Under the pieces are notes generated by a model. It worked only from the letters and a program-made list of their open reading frames with translations, ran no database searches and had not been told where the DNA came from. Positions 1-10,507 of a DNA stretch of 64,000 bases are shown piece after piece. Position 1 is the first letter of the stretch. Every line of letters starts with the position of its first letter. The stretch covers positions 1,550,001 through 1,614,000 of the forward strand of contig OY756142.1 of the NCBI GenBank assembly GCA_963576785.1, in the 5' to 3' direction. Source of the DNA: Chlorophyllum brunneum (taxonomy: Eukaryota > Basidiomycota > Agaricomycetes > Agaricales > Agaricaceae). Made by a program: the position numbers and the translations under genes.

Positions 1-65
1 TAGACTCACTTGCGAGTACCCCGTATAGTCTGGGCACTGGGCAATGGACTGAACAGCTAACCCAG

Positions 66-366
66 TCAAGGAAAGCACTATACTCTTTCCGTTCAATTTC
101 ATGATGAGGCTGAAGATGACGTCGAGTTGCCTCCCCAGCCGCACCAAGATCCAGGTTTTTATATCTCCGGTATATTCGCAGAGAAGTGGGCCCATATGAA
201 TAGACTCGTGAATTACCCACGGAGTGCCTTCGGTGCGGAGGCAAGGCGTGCCAGGGAGAGAAGCTTCGCCAGCTGGGTTAGGGCGTTCAGGTTGGAGCAT
301 TCCCGATCCTATGTTACCCATGTCGTGATACCGAAATCGCCACGTCAAGATCCCCTATTACTGTAG
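66..366 (+). CDS. 3' end of an unidentified gene entering from the left edge
   Basis: An open frame runs from a possible acceptor (CTAACCCAG, just before base 66) to a TAG at 364-366. It encodes about 100 residues with ordinary protein composition: an acidic stretch, then mixed aromatic and basic residues such as GFYISGIFAEKWAHMNRL. No family is recognised. It sits tail-to-tail with the next gene on the minus strand, an arrangement common in this window, which favours a real terminal exon. The evidence is only frame length, a plausible acceptor and position, so it could be chance. The upstream exons would lie outside the window. Confidence 0.3.
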
Positions 367-774
367 ACATCGAAACGAATGAAGGGCACTGCTGTCAACA
401 TATTTCGTGTAGAAAAGACTGAATCCACGGGTTAAGAAGGCAAGGGTCACCTGTGGTCAGGAGGTCCATTCACTCCACCACTTGACATCTCCTCTGATCA
501 AAAGATATAAACGAATGCACATGGAAAGCCCTACACGCGCTGTCAACAGTGGGAGAAAACGGTACACAGGGGGGCGGATACGTATGGGGGATACACAACT
601 GGTCCAAAACCATTTAAACAACATTCGCTACAATCAATCTGGAGACAGTTATAATGGACGGGAGGTACACATGTATGCAATGGTGTTACATAGAAAAAGA
701 AGCTAAAGTGAAAAACAAACCATCATGTAGTCCCTAGAGATCAAACGGGGTCGAGGAGAGGGAAGTCGAATGAA
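367..774. other. convergent intergenic region
   Basis: About 400 bases between the putative left-edge gene and the minus-strand gene ending at 775. Short frames here have no recognisable product. It probably holds the two 3' untranslated regions and terminators, but no clear terminator motif was seen. Confidence 0.4.
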
Positions 775-2484
775 TTAATCTGAAGTAGAATTCGTCTCGT
801 CAGTGATCTTGATACTCGACATAGCGGTTGATAAATCTTGATCTGTCGTATTCTGACCAACAGTATCCAAAGAGGTCGACCGATAACATGCACGAGTAGA
901 CGCATCAGGATCGGCCTCTGTCGAGCCGAGGGACATATGGGTGGACGCATCACGTCGGTTTTCGCTAGTATTACGAGAGGCGAGGATTTGGGGGGTAGTA
1001 TCAGTCAAAGCACCCTCTTCCGTCTCACTCCCTACATCCAAATTCTCTTGATCATTCCTACCGTTCTCCGTATTTGCTTCCTCTGACCGGAGGCTATGGG
1101 AGGTGGGCATGCTCCTCTCCCGAGACAGGGAAGGCGTGCCTGACGTTTGCAGAATCTGAGCACTCCAACCACTCAGTTCGCTTCCCCAGCTCCCCCTGCG
1201 TGAGCTACGGGGACGTAATGCCCGCACACTAGCATCACGCTCGTCAGTTCCATCTTCACCAGGTACAAATAAACTCGAGCTCTCCGCATCTGGGAACATG
1301 CTCCCACCGAAATGTGACATCGAGTCGCCTCCGCTGAATGCCGAAGGAGGGGTGGAACCATATCCTTGTGGTCCTAAACGTGTTGGTAGTGCATATGCAG
1401 AAGAAGCAAGTGTTAGGACGGAAGCATTGTCGAGAGGAGGTGACGAAGGTCGAGGGTTATTTCTGGGATGATGAGTCGTATGGAGTGGAGCTTGAACAGG
1501 GGACACAGGGCTTGATCCACGTATCTGATGATTACTTTGCGATGAGGGACGCGAGGATTGGGACTGGAAGGTGGCAAAAGTGACAGCAGCGTTGCCCATG
1601 CCATGTGGGTTGCCAGATGATGATTGTCGCATGTGGGTCAGACGATGCGGTATCTGGGAACTTGGGGTAATAGGAACTTGCGCAATATGCGCCATGCCGT
1701 TTCCAGGTAAGTCAATGCTCAGCACAGTCGTTGGCTTCGTGCTGGCTGCAATGCTTCTGAAGGTTCGAGGATCCGAGAGATAAGATGATGAGGAGCGTGA
1801 AGGAGCAGGAGAAGGGGGTGAACTGGGAGGAAGCGGTCGTACGGAAGCATCGTCATCTGCTTCTAGCATACTTGCAGGGGACCATAGTGATTCCCGAGCC
1901 ATGGACAGTCCATCTAGGGCGTCCACTGAGTCATCTCCGTCGTAAGAGTGAAAGTCGTCGTCCCCGTTCAACGACACCGTTTTGCGTCTCACGGATGGAG
2001 CAACTTCCAGTCTATCGCGCTGCCTAGCGTACTGGGCAGGACCATTTGGTACCGGTGAAGATACGGTCCGCCCGTTCGTTCTCGGTGTGTTACCCCTACT
2101 CCCAGCTCGTCCCAGGTGTGCAACCCCAAGTGGAATGGCATCCGACCTCTTTGCTTTCACGGTACCCGCAAGTTTGCGTTGAAACCAATTGATGAATGGC
2201 TTGCTTGAACGACGTGGCATTTTCTTCTGCTGCGAGTTGCGATTTGAGGTTGTAAATGGATAATGTTGAAACGGGCCATGGCTTGGTCCTGCTTTGGCCA
2301 GAACCGTAGGACTGCCAGAGGCCAGGTTTGTTGGTGGCCGCTGGGCACTTGATTTGCGCTCAGGTTGAGTTTTCAAGCTCATTCGAGAGAGAGAAGGACG
2401 AGACGGAAAGTGGACGAAGAAAGAGTATGAGAGTAATGAGGAAAGGCTCGTTGATAGCACCTGACCAACACGCGTCGACATCAT
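775..2484 (-). CDS. Ser/Pro-rich low-complexity protein, basidiomycete type, unknown function
   Basis: A single open frame of 569 codons with no need for introns. The first 35 residues are hydrophobic and Ser/Phe rich; a second in-frame Met at about residue 35 (near base 2382) may be the true start, leaving the first part as untranslated leader. A basic patch (KPFINWFQRKLAGTVKAKR, about residues 96-114) is followed by long Ser/Pro/Asp-rich disordered sequence. One more structured block near the middle reads TTVLSIDLPGNGMAHIAQVP, and the tail is acidic and Thr/Ser rich. No catalytic domain or membrane segment is evident. Such proteins are often conserved only in short islands among Agaricomycetes. 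The gene is convergent with the left-edge gene and lies head-to-tail with LEU1. Function cannot be assigned. Confidence 0.6.
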   Translation of the reverse strand: MMSTRVGQVLSTSLSSLLSYSFFVHFPSRPSLSRMSLKTQPERKSSAQRPPTNLASGSPTVLAKAGPSHGPFQHYPFTTSNRNSQQKKMPRRSSKPFINWFQRKLAGTVKAKRSDAIPLGVAHLGRAGSRGNTPRTNGRTVSSPVPNGPAQYARQRDRLEVAPSVRRKTVSLNGDDDFHSYDGDDSVDALDGLSMARESLWSPASMLEADDDASVRPLPPSSPPSPAPSRSSSSYLSDPRTFRSIAASTKPTTVLSIDLPGNGMAHIAQVPITPSSQIPHRLTHMRQSSSGNPHGMGNAAVTFATFQSQSSRPSSQSNHQIRGSSPVSPVQAPLHTTHHPRNNPRPSSPPLDNASVLTLASSAYALPTRLGPQGYGSTPPSAFSGGDSMSHFGGSMFPDAESSSLFVPGEDGTDERDASVRALRPRSSRRGSWGSELSGWSAQILQTSGTPSLSRERSMPTSHSLRSEEANTENGRNDQENLDVGSETEEGALTDTTPQILASRNTSENRRDASTHMSLGSTEADPDASTRACYRSTSLDTVGQNTTDQDLSTAMSSIKITDETNSTSD

Positions 2485-2593
2485 TCTGACATAAACTCAA
2501 TGATCAAAACTCGAAATCCACTCCAAAGAGAACCGATGCAGACCAAGTCCTTTGTACAGGTACATGCCAACTACCACCAATCATACAAACCTT

Positions 2594-5335
2594 TTACCAG
2601 TCCGTCTTCTTCTTCGCAGCCCTGACGGGCGCGACTGGGATCTTTCCACTGTAGCCTAACCCATCCAGCCACGGCCAAGTTTCCGACCGACGCGTCTCGA
2701 AAGTTTGGATCGCTGCCTCGCGCTGCAAGGTTAAACCAATATCATCCAAACCATTCAACAAGCAGTGCCTTCGGAATGGATCAGTGGTGAATGAAATGGT
2801 TGGCTTGCCATTACGGCGACGGATCTCCTCTTTTTCAAGGTCAACCTCCAACTCTAGGCCAGCCTCGGCGTCCTCAGCAAGTTCGCGGCACTGTTCCTGA
2901 GGGATAGCAACAGGAAGCATTCCGTTCTGCATGGAATTGTTTCGGAAAATGTCAGCGAAACTCGGAGCGATGACGCAGCGGATGCCGAAATCGTTTCTGC
3001 ACACAGAAAGGTCTAAAAAGAGCAACTATTGAATAGGAAATGATCACGCACAAACTCCAAGGAGCATGCTCGCGAGAGCTACCGCAACCAAAGTTCTTCC
3101 CAGTGCAAACCAAAATTTTTGCTTGATTATATGGAGAGCGGTTAAGGACGAAGTCCGTATCTTGACCAGTATGGGGGTCTTTTCGAAGAGTGTAAAACAA
3201 GGCGTTGGCAAGGCCGGAGCGTTTGAGGGTCTTCAGGAATTGCTTGGGGATGATCATATCGGTATCAACATTCTCTATGTGTAGAGGAGCAGCGATGCCG
3301 TTGACAATAGTGAACTTCTGGACATTAGATGGTGTCTCAGCGGGAGGGAGGGTCTTTGATGCTTCGGCGGTTCGAGGTTGTTGTGCCTCGGGGGTGGGAG
3401 GAGGGAGAACGGGGTCCGTCAAGAAGTCGTATTCGCTCGTGGTCTTCAGCTTGGAGCCTGCCTCCCTTATTTCTCCCAGGAACTTGCGCACATCGGTCAG
3501 CTTGCCAGTGAGGGCGGCAGCAGTAGCCATGGCTGGGCTCAGAAGATGAGTACGACCACCAGCCCCCTGACGGCCCTCGAAATTACGGTTGCTCGTGCTC
3601 GCACACCGTTCACCAGGAGCAAGCTGGTCGGGGTTCATCCCCAAACACATCGAGCAACCAGCCTCACGCCAATCAAAGCCCGCACGCTTGAAGAGAACGT
3701 CCAAACCTTCTGCCTCTGCATGTTGTTTAATGAGACCCGATCCGGGAACTATCATCGCGATCAAATTAGGAGCGACCTTGGCGTCCGGGCCAGCGGCAAT
3801 AACAACCTTCGCGGCAGAACGAAGATCTTCAATGCGACTGTTGGTACAAGAACCAATGAAGACTTTGTCAATTGTGATTTCCTCCATGGGTGTATTTGGA
3901 ATCAAGCCCATGTATGACAAGGAGCGCTCAGCAGAAGCCTTCTTGGCGGGGTCGGTGATGTTGGCAGGGTCTGGCACCTTGCCAGTAATGGGAACGACAT
4001 CTTGGGGGGAAGTTCCCCATGTTACCGTCGGGACGATATCAACAGCATCAATCTTGACTTCGATGTCGAATTTGGCGCCTTCGTCTGACTTTAACGTCTT
4101 CCAGTATGCGATGGCCTCTTCCCACTCTTCATCCTTAGGTGAAAGAGGCCGGTTGCGGAGATATGCAAATGTAACTTCATCGGGGGCAACCATACCAGCA
4201 CGAGCACCAGCCTCGATACTCATGTTGCAGACACTCATACGTGCTTCCATGCTGAAACCGCGGAAAACTGATCCCGCATATTCAACAACGCAACCAGTCC
4301 CACCGGCGGTACCAATGGCACCGATGATATGGAGGATGACATCTTTCGAAGTCACACCTTCATGGAGTTCACCGTCCACAGTAATCCGCATGTTCTTTCC
4401 CTTTTTTTGCAGGAGAGTTTGCGTGGCCAGGACGTGTTCAACTTCGGAGGTGCCAATTCCGAAGGCCAAGGATCCAAAGGCACCATGTGCTAAGGGAGCA
4501 GGCCATCAGCCCGATTACATGAGGAACGAAGAGAATCCTTTACATACTGGATGTATGCGAGTCACCACAGACGCAGGTGGTTCCAGGCAGCTGACAAGAA
4601 GCATGATCGTAACCTAAACGTTAATCATCCAGGTAAAAGTAACTTACCGTGAAACCTTGCTCCGGACCAATGACATGGACGATACCTACACGGTAGATAA
4701 ATAGGTCGATCGTATGCATTTTCCTAATTGACGGAGACTATACCTTGGCGCCTGTCTTTCATGCCGAAGTAGGTGAGACCAAATTCCTTCACGTTGTCCT
4801 CCAAGGCGGCGCATTGCGCACGTGAATCGGGTTCAGCAATGAAGGTTTCGACAGATTGAAAGTTCTTGCGAGAAATCGTCCTGAGTGGCGGAGTGTGTCG
4901 ATTAGTCCGAAAGCCTTTATCAGAGTGTGGTCACGAACGTACGGCACGTTGTGGTCGACTGTCGCCAGGGTACAATCTGGACGGCGAACTTTCCGAGATG
5001 CGTTACGCCTGCGAAAAGATTCCAGATATCAGTAACACGAACGATGATCGCGTAACTTATCATCCGACTACGCACAAGCCTTCGAACGCCTGAGGGCTGG
5101 TAACTTCGTGGACCAAGTGTCTTTAATGGCCGGAAGGATTAGAGATCACACTAAGCCTCGAACAAACGGACGCACCTATCGATATAGATGAGAGCCAAGC
5201 CGTCTTCCTTCACATCTCTGCATACCATTAGCTCAACCCCTGTATGCTTTGAAGATTAACTGGAGATACCCACACGATGTGATCGTCCCAAATTTTGTCG
5301 TAGAGGGTGCGGGGCTTCGGAATGGCAGCGGGCAT
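2594..5335 (-). CDS. LEU1: 3-isopropylmalate dehydratase (fused LeuC-LeuD)
   Basis: Isomerises 2-isopropylmalate to 3-isopropylmalate, the second committed step of leucine synthesis, using a [4Fe-4S] cluster. Nine exons were traced: 5274-5335, 5176-5217, 5076-5120, 4943-5008, 4744-4880, 4648-4685, 4548-4590, 3052-4489 and 2594-2996; they sum to 757 codons plus stop, the usual size of fungal Leu1. The start is [19 protein letters not shown], typical of the family. Aconitase-domain cysteines are seen in [16 protein letters not shown] and [11 protein letters not shown]. After a Pro/Thr-rich linker the swivel (LeuD) domain begins near [13 protein letters not shown] and contains [11 protein letters not shown]. 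All cluster ligands are present, so the enzyme looks intact. Several frames on the opposite strand are shadows. The upstream region shows no convincing Leu3-type CCGG palindrome. Confidence 0.97.
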
Positions 5336-5749
5336 TATGATGCGTGAGATGAAGTGCGTAAACCAAGATGGTTTGAAGCAAGTTTGAAGGCCTGGTACCC
5401 TCCGTCCTTCTGCCTTTTTAATGAGGCAGGATACTGGATTCATTCGGACTCGGAAATGAGTCGGCCGATCGCGTCGGGCGTCTACAGATAACCAATCATG
5501 TATTGATCTTCTGTCATCTGTCATCGATCCGGTCTGGCGATCAAACCATTCACCCTGTCATTGTCTCATGAAATGCTAGTCTACCAATTAAGGCATGGGC
5601 ACGTTTTGATCGGCAGCTAGGGGCATTTAAGATATCGCGATCTGATTTAGGTGTATAGGAAACTAGTTTGCATTTTATTTCTAGTATTGTCTGCTACATG
5701 TCCATAGTCCATGGGTTTGCATAACCAAAAAAAGGGTGGCGGGGGCGCC
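5336..5749. other. LEU1 upstream region
   Basis: Lies between the LEU1 start and the stop of the next minus-strand gene. It should hold the LEU1 promoter and the 3' end of the upstream gene. No gene-like frame and no clear CCGGNNNNCCGG site were seen. Confidence 0.4.
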
Positions 5750-7276
5750 TCATAGGTGAGAATTCCTGGTAGGACAGATTCTGTCGTGATAGTCAGCGTA
5801 ATCTCTGCCGAGGTCATACCAGTCTTCGATTGCTTGGTCAAGTAGTCGCAGTAGTTCCAGTATGATTTCAGAATGCCTGACGGGCCTTTCGTGAATGGAC
5901 CTGAGGTTGTAGATAGCTCTCGCCCTAAAGGTGGAGGAATCGTGAGGCTTCCTTACCGGACGAAGGTGAGAGATGGGAGAGAGACTGAAGCACTCCGTTG
6001 AGGGCCGAGGCTGAGGGGAAGCTCGTTTTGTGGGAACAATGGTCTCTGATTGCGAGCCGGATACCATTCTAGGGGAACCGTGCACACTTTCACCTGGCGT
6101 CCGACTGAGAGTATCTTCAAAGCAGTGGAGCTTGACACAGGAGTGATGACAGGACAGCCAATCTGCCTCGGCGTTGCAGGACGTTGATGCCAGGGAAACC
6201 CGCCGTGAAGATTCACCGAACTCAATTTCACGGTCGAAGAGGGGTAGAACCAGGGCGTCAGCATATATAGCGTGTCGCTTATTTGCACGCCACTGTGGAT
6301 CGTCGCGAGGGCATAAGCGTTCATGAGCACATTTCAGAGCTTTGCAGTGGGTCAGATCCTCAGAACAAGCTCGAGTTCTCGCTTTTCTTGGCATAGTAGG
6401 ACCAGGACGGGAGTTACTGAAGAAATTTCGTGTGTTGGCCTCGGAATTGGTGTTTCTTTGGTGTAAATGTTTAATACCTGAAACCTGGTGAGAGCAGAAG
6501 GTGGGTAGAGGTTCAAAAAGAGTCTTACGACTGGGATACAGATTTGATGTATGCGGGGCATTTTCTGGCTTCACTGGATGAGGCGAGGATACGGATGGTG
6601 GGACGGCTGACCTATCAGTGGTGAGAAGGGCGTGTGTGGACTTCGAAGGCCTAGCGGAGAGGGTAGTTGGTCCGGGCCTGCATTTAGATACCTGGTGGAT
6701 ATAGGCATCATCTTTTTCGCGATGAGAAATAGAGCAAGTAGACAATAGCTTGTCATCTTTGTCCGGAGAGAGGACACACTAAAAGGGTTTAATAAATGAG
6801 CATGGGGAAACTGCAGCAAACATGGATTGACAAACGAGGTGTTTCGGTTGGACTGTCATGGGTAGGGTTGGTATTGGTGATGATTCGGCGTCAACATGGT
6901 GTATGGGGTGGTGTCGTTTTGAGTCATTCATGTATTTGCATTGGGGTTCTGAAGTGTTGCCGAGCTTACGATGGTTTTTAGCTTCCCGGAGAGGTATAAT
7001 CTGAAAGCGGTGGGGGGTGGTATCTCGTACTGCTACGCGCGTTTGCATAGTGATTCGGCCTTGCTCGCCATTAACATCGGCGTTTGTAGACAGTGCTCGT
7101 GGGCGTCCAGTAGACCTGAGGGCTTGAGACGGTGTGCTCCGTGCGATGAATGGGAGAGATGGAGGGTGGAGAGGTGGTTGATATTTCCGTGGTGGGGTGA
7201 CTGAAAGCTGTGCGGAAGTATTGATGACCGTCTGGGAACCGGGTGCAAGAAAAATACTAGAACTAGAGCTGGCCAT
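5750..7276 (-). CDS. unknown 489-aa basic, Ser/Pro/His-rich protein
   Basis: Two exons, 6836-7276 and 5750-6778, joined by a 57-nt intron (donor GTTTGT, acceptor TTTTAG). The intron removes an in-frame TAG without changing frame, giving 489 residues plus stop. The N-terminal half is Ser/Pro/Arg rich and disordered, and the middle is Cys/His containing but without a recognisable zinc-finger spacing. The C-terminal part has a probable helix (HSEIILELLRLLDQAIEDWY) that may be the conserved core. No family is recognised. It is divergent from MED10 with 159 bp between start codons. An alternative without the intron would stop at 6779 after 165 codons; the continued open frame on the far side favours the spliced model. 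Confidence 0.5.
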
Positions 7277-7435
7277 AGATGCTGAGGTGAGAGGGAGATT
7301 AGTTTGAATGCAAGGAGTGCAGTCAGGGTTAGGAGATATTTATAGATACACTGACAAATAAGGCCCAACAACCAGAGAGAGGGGCAAGTACGGTCCAACC
7401 AAGCTGCTGTACTACGTGTAGGCCCTGTTCAGACA
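7277..7435. promoter_or_regulatory. shared divergent promoter region
   Basis: 159 bp separate the start codons of the unknown minus-strand gene and MED10, so both transcripts must start inside or near this stretch. Specific elements were not identified; the call rests on gene geometry only. Confidence 0.45.
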
Positions 7436-7992
7436 ATGGTGCCCCAGTCCTCTGCACCAGTGCCGGATTCTCCTCGTTCTTCGCAGTCTCCTCCGCCATC
7501 AGGCATACAGGGAGATATAGAGCTGGAATTACTTGGCCTCGCAAATGCGCTGTACAACTTGGGCACGACGGTTATCAACGACTCCACAAAGGAACGCGAC
7601 AAGCCGGGTGGTGGAAAGCAAGTGGGTTTGCGAGTGTACGTGTTCGTTTGATCGTTGTGGTATGCGTCACGCCCAACTGCGGATTAGGAACAATGTTGTT
7701 CAGCACCTCGCGACAATTGAAGACATGGCAGAGCACATCTCCACCATGATTCCGAAGCAGGTGCTGGAAGACATTGACAATGCAAGGAACCCAATGCAGT
7801 TGACGCGGGAGAGACTAGAGCGAGCAGCGACGGAGAACCAGTTCATGAACGGAAAAATAGCAGCGATTGACGTGAGTACTCGGCACGATCTGGTGACAGG
7901 GCTGGACTGAGGGACTGCAGTCGTACCGCAGGCTGTTAGACGAGGCACTGTGTGAAAGCTTTCCTGAGCTAGAGGGGCAGCTTGGAGAGTAG
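7436..7992 (+). CDS. MED10: Mediator complex subunit 10
   Basis: Nut2/Med10 is a small subunit of the Mediator middle module that links activators to RNA polymerase II in the nucleus. Three exons (7436-7635, 7688-7871, 7921-7992) give 151 residues, the usual size. After a Ser/Pro-rich N-terminus the conserved region reads LATIEDMAEHI, then RNPMQLTRERLERAATEN and NGKIAAIDSYRRLLDEAL, ending in FPELEGQL. These match the family pattern: a helical start, the RNP segment, and the NGK-x-SFRDLL-like block. Donors are GTACGT and GTGAGT. The frame is continuous only with both introns removed. It is head-to-head with the unknown protein and followed by RIC8 about 110 bp downstream on the same strand. 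Confidence 0.9.
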
Positions 7993-8100
7993 AAGTAGAA
8001 TAATACATGGCATGCTGAGTCAGCGGAGGGGAGGCGGATCAACGACAATCCAGATCACCCATGGCAACCGGAGCGTTCTCTTTCGTCTCCGACTTCCACT

Positions 8101-10192
8101 ATGCCCGTCGACTCCTACCTTTCCCTCCCAGTCTCTTCCTCGTCAGTGGACGTTGCTTCTGCTCTCGACGCCATCATCAGTGGTCTGTCCTCTGCTTCTG
8201 CCCAAAGCCCCAATTGACATCCCACACAGCATCTCCCTTTACCATCACTCCCCCAACTCGCAAGAACCTGATTCGAGCCCTCCTCGACGACCTTAGTGTC
8301 CCAGGAAAAGCCAGACTAGCCACCAAAGGTCCGTCTACCTTCCCTCGAGCTCTCGTCTTGACCTCACCTTCCGATCAGACGCTGCCAAGGCTCTTCTTGC
8401 TGTCAAGTCGCTTGGTAGAGATCCCTCTGGCTCCGAGTTCCTCTCCTTACCCGAAAATCTCTCCACCCTCCTGTCACTGTCAACCCTATACAAGGATGAT
8501 CCGGAGGCCTCTTCAGAGGCTCTCCGATGTATTGCCAACGCCCTTCTCCTCATCGAAAGCTCGAGAGAAGCCTTTTTGAAGCTACCGGTAAATGGTGGGG
8601 AGTTCTGTTTGAACGCCCTAGAGGTACGGCATCTTCTCATCTACCGTACCTCTTGTTCTCACTTCCCTGCTTTCAACTAGAAGGCCACTAGTCCTGAGCA
8701 GATCTTCGTGCTTGCTCGCATACTTTTCCTCTCCACAGCTTTCTTAGCGTCATACATTGTGACCTTCGTTGACGGCAAATATAATGGTCGCACAGTCGTG
8801 GAAATTATTGGCGCGAAGCTCGATCTCCTCTTGATCAATGTCCAGAACAACACGAGAATGGCCAAGGAGGCGATGACAGATGTATTGAAGTTCACTTATA
8901 ACATCACGCATCACTATCCCAAGGTTCGGCTGTCTCCTTTAACATTCGCTAGATCCCTCATTTTCCGTAGGCTGTACAGGAAAATCCTCAGAGTCAAGCT
9001 GCTGTGGATGATGAGAAGAAGGTGCTCGGAGATTTCTGGAGCTCCAGGCTGGATGGGTGAGCTGCGCAAGCACTTGCGATCCCTTCGTTCCCATTGACAC
9101 TTTCACAGCCTTTTGCCACCTCTTCTCCGATTATTTACCTCTCTCCCTCCCACTTTCCCGAACCCAATCACTGCTCCATTAACTCACGTCATCCATGCCC
9201 TCATTGGGATACCCGTTTCTCCCGCCCTTAAAAACATCTGGTTCCCTGCCAGTCCTGCAAGTCGTAGTGCAGTAAATAGCCCAAAGATTTCCACCCCCCA
9301 AACACCTCACAGTGATCATCGCACGGACAGTCGTAGCTCTTCCCCCACGCCTCAAACACCCTCTTCAGCGAGACCTGGCGCTCTCGACCGCGCTCTTTCT
9401 GTTCTTGTGGCAGGTCGTAGATCCCTCTCAAGATCTTCTCCACAAGTCTTAATTCACTTGGATGTCCTCCAGCGGGCCTGGGACCTTCTTGAAGCAGCTT
9501 TCAACCACTTCTTCCCGGATGGCATCGATCCAGATGATCCCAAAGTCCGTGAACTCATGAAGAAAGAAACCCCGGATAACTCTTTGGACGATCTCCTCTC
9601 TCCCCTTGTCGTTCTCGTCACGCGAATTTGTCAAGCTGACGAAGGATCACAAACACGAGTGAAACAATGGCTCGTTCCTGATGACCTAGATCGCGAGTCG
9701 CCTTTAGAGCAACGGCAAGATGTACTGGGGAAATCCCTCAGACTCCTGTCGAGCGTCTACCACACCAGGCTGAAGGACTCTGTCGGAGAATTGTTGTATG
9801 CCATGGCCGGTTGCGATGGTGTGACTCATTCGTCATCTATCACGTTTTGCTGACATATTTTCCTTTTAGCTTCAAATCTCTCCGCTCTGGTTGGCTATGG
9901 CAACGTTGCGGGCTATCTATTCAACAAAGGCATCATGAGCGCGCCCTCGGCCTCTTCTGGTTCCAGTAGTGCAGATTTGGCTAGTTCAGTGGGTGATGAC
10001 ATCAACCCCATTACCGGCACCACCTTCAAGCCCAAACCAGATCTCCCAGAGATGACGGAAGAAGAGAAGGAGCAGGAGGTTGAGAAGTTGTTGTGGTTGT
10101 TTGACCGTCTAGAGAAAACCGGAGCCATGCCTCCCGAGCAGAATCCCATTCGTAAAGCGATCCAAGAAGGTAAAGCCACTCTTGGTCCTTAA
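8101..10192 (+). CDS. RIC8: Synembryn/Ric-8 chaperone and exchange factor for G-alpha subunits
   Basis: Ric8 folds and activates heterotrimeric G-protein alpha subunits at membranes and controls cAMP signalling and growth in fungi. Seven exons were traced: 8101-8179, 8230-8328, 8379-8623, 8681-8923, 8971-9056, 9109-9818 and 9870-10192, totalling 594 residues. The start MPVDSYLSLPVSSSS was preferred over an ATG at 8061 because its frame splices onto the conserved helices. Armadillo-like repeats include EQIFVLARILFLSTAF, TRMAKEAMTDVLKFTYNI and LPPLLRLFTSLPP; the C-terminal block has ASNLSALVGYGNVAGYLFNKG and FKPKPDLPEMTEEEKE, both typical of Ric8. A Ser/Pro insertion at about residues 310-360 is probably a loop. 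Intron 1 has two usable donors (at 8180 and 8183) that differ by one codon. It converges on NSR1. Confidence 0.9.
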
Positions 10193-10507
10193 AGACCACC
10201 TATTTCATTTGTTTCATATACATTTTGTTCTCGTGTCTGGTAATCTTTAGTTCAATGTGAACGGTCATACCATAATACTGCATTTTTTTAGGGTCCGTTC
10301 AAAAACCCTTAATCTATTTTCTTGACTAATTTCTATCCTTTTTGCAAATACTTTTTTGAAATAATATGTTCTTGTAATACGGAATTGACTGTCAAAAGGC
10401 AGCCATATCAAGCAGGCTGGGTCATGTTTTTGTGGGGCTATAATACACAACTCGAACATATCATGAAAAGATAGGCATGGATATGAAGCATAACTATCAG
10501 ACATGAA
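10193..10507. other. convergent intergenic region RIC8/NSR1
   Basis: AT-rich 315-bp gap between two facing 3' ends, with poly-T runs near 10286-10360. It probably holds both polyadenylation regions. No gene seen. Confidence 0.4.

Noticed and set aside
3589..4617. 342-codon plus-strand open frame
   Set aside because: Exactly antisense to the conserved LEU1 aconitase exon; its translation has no recognisable family and reflects codon bias of the true gene.
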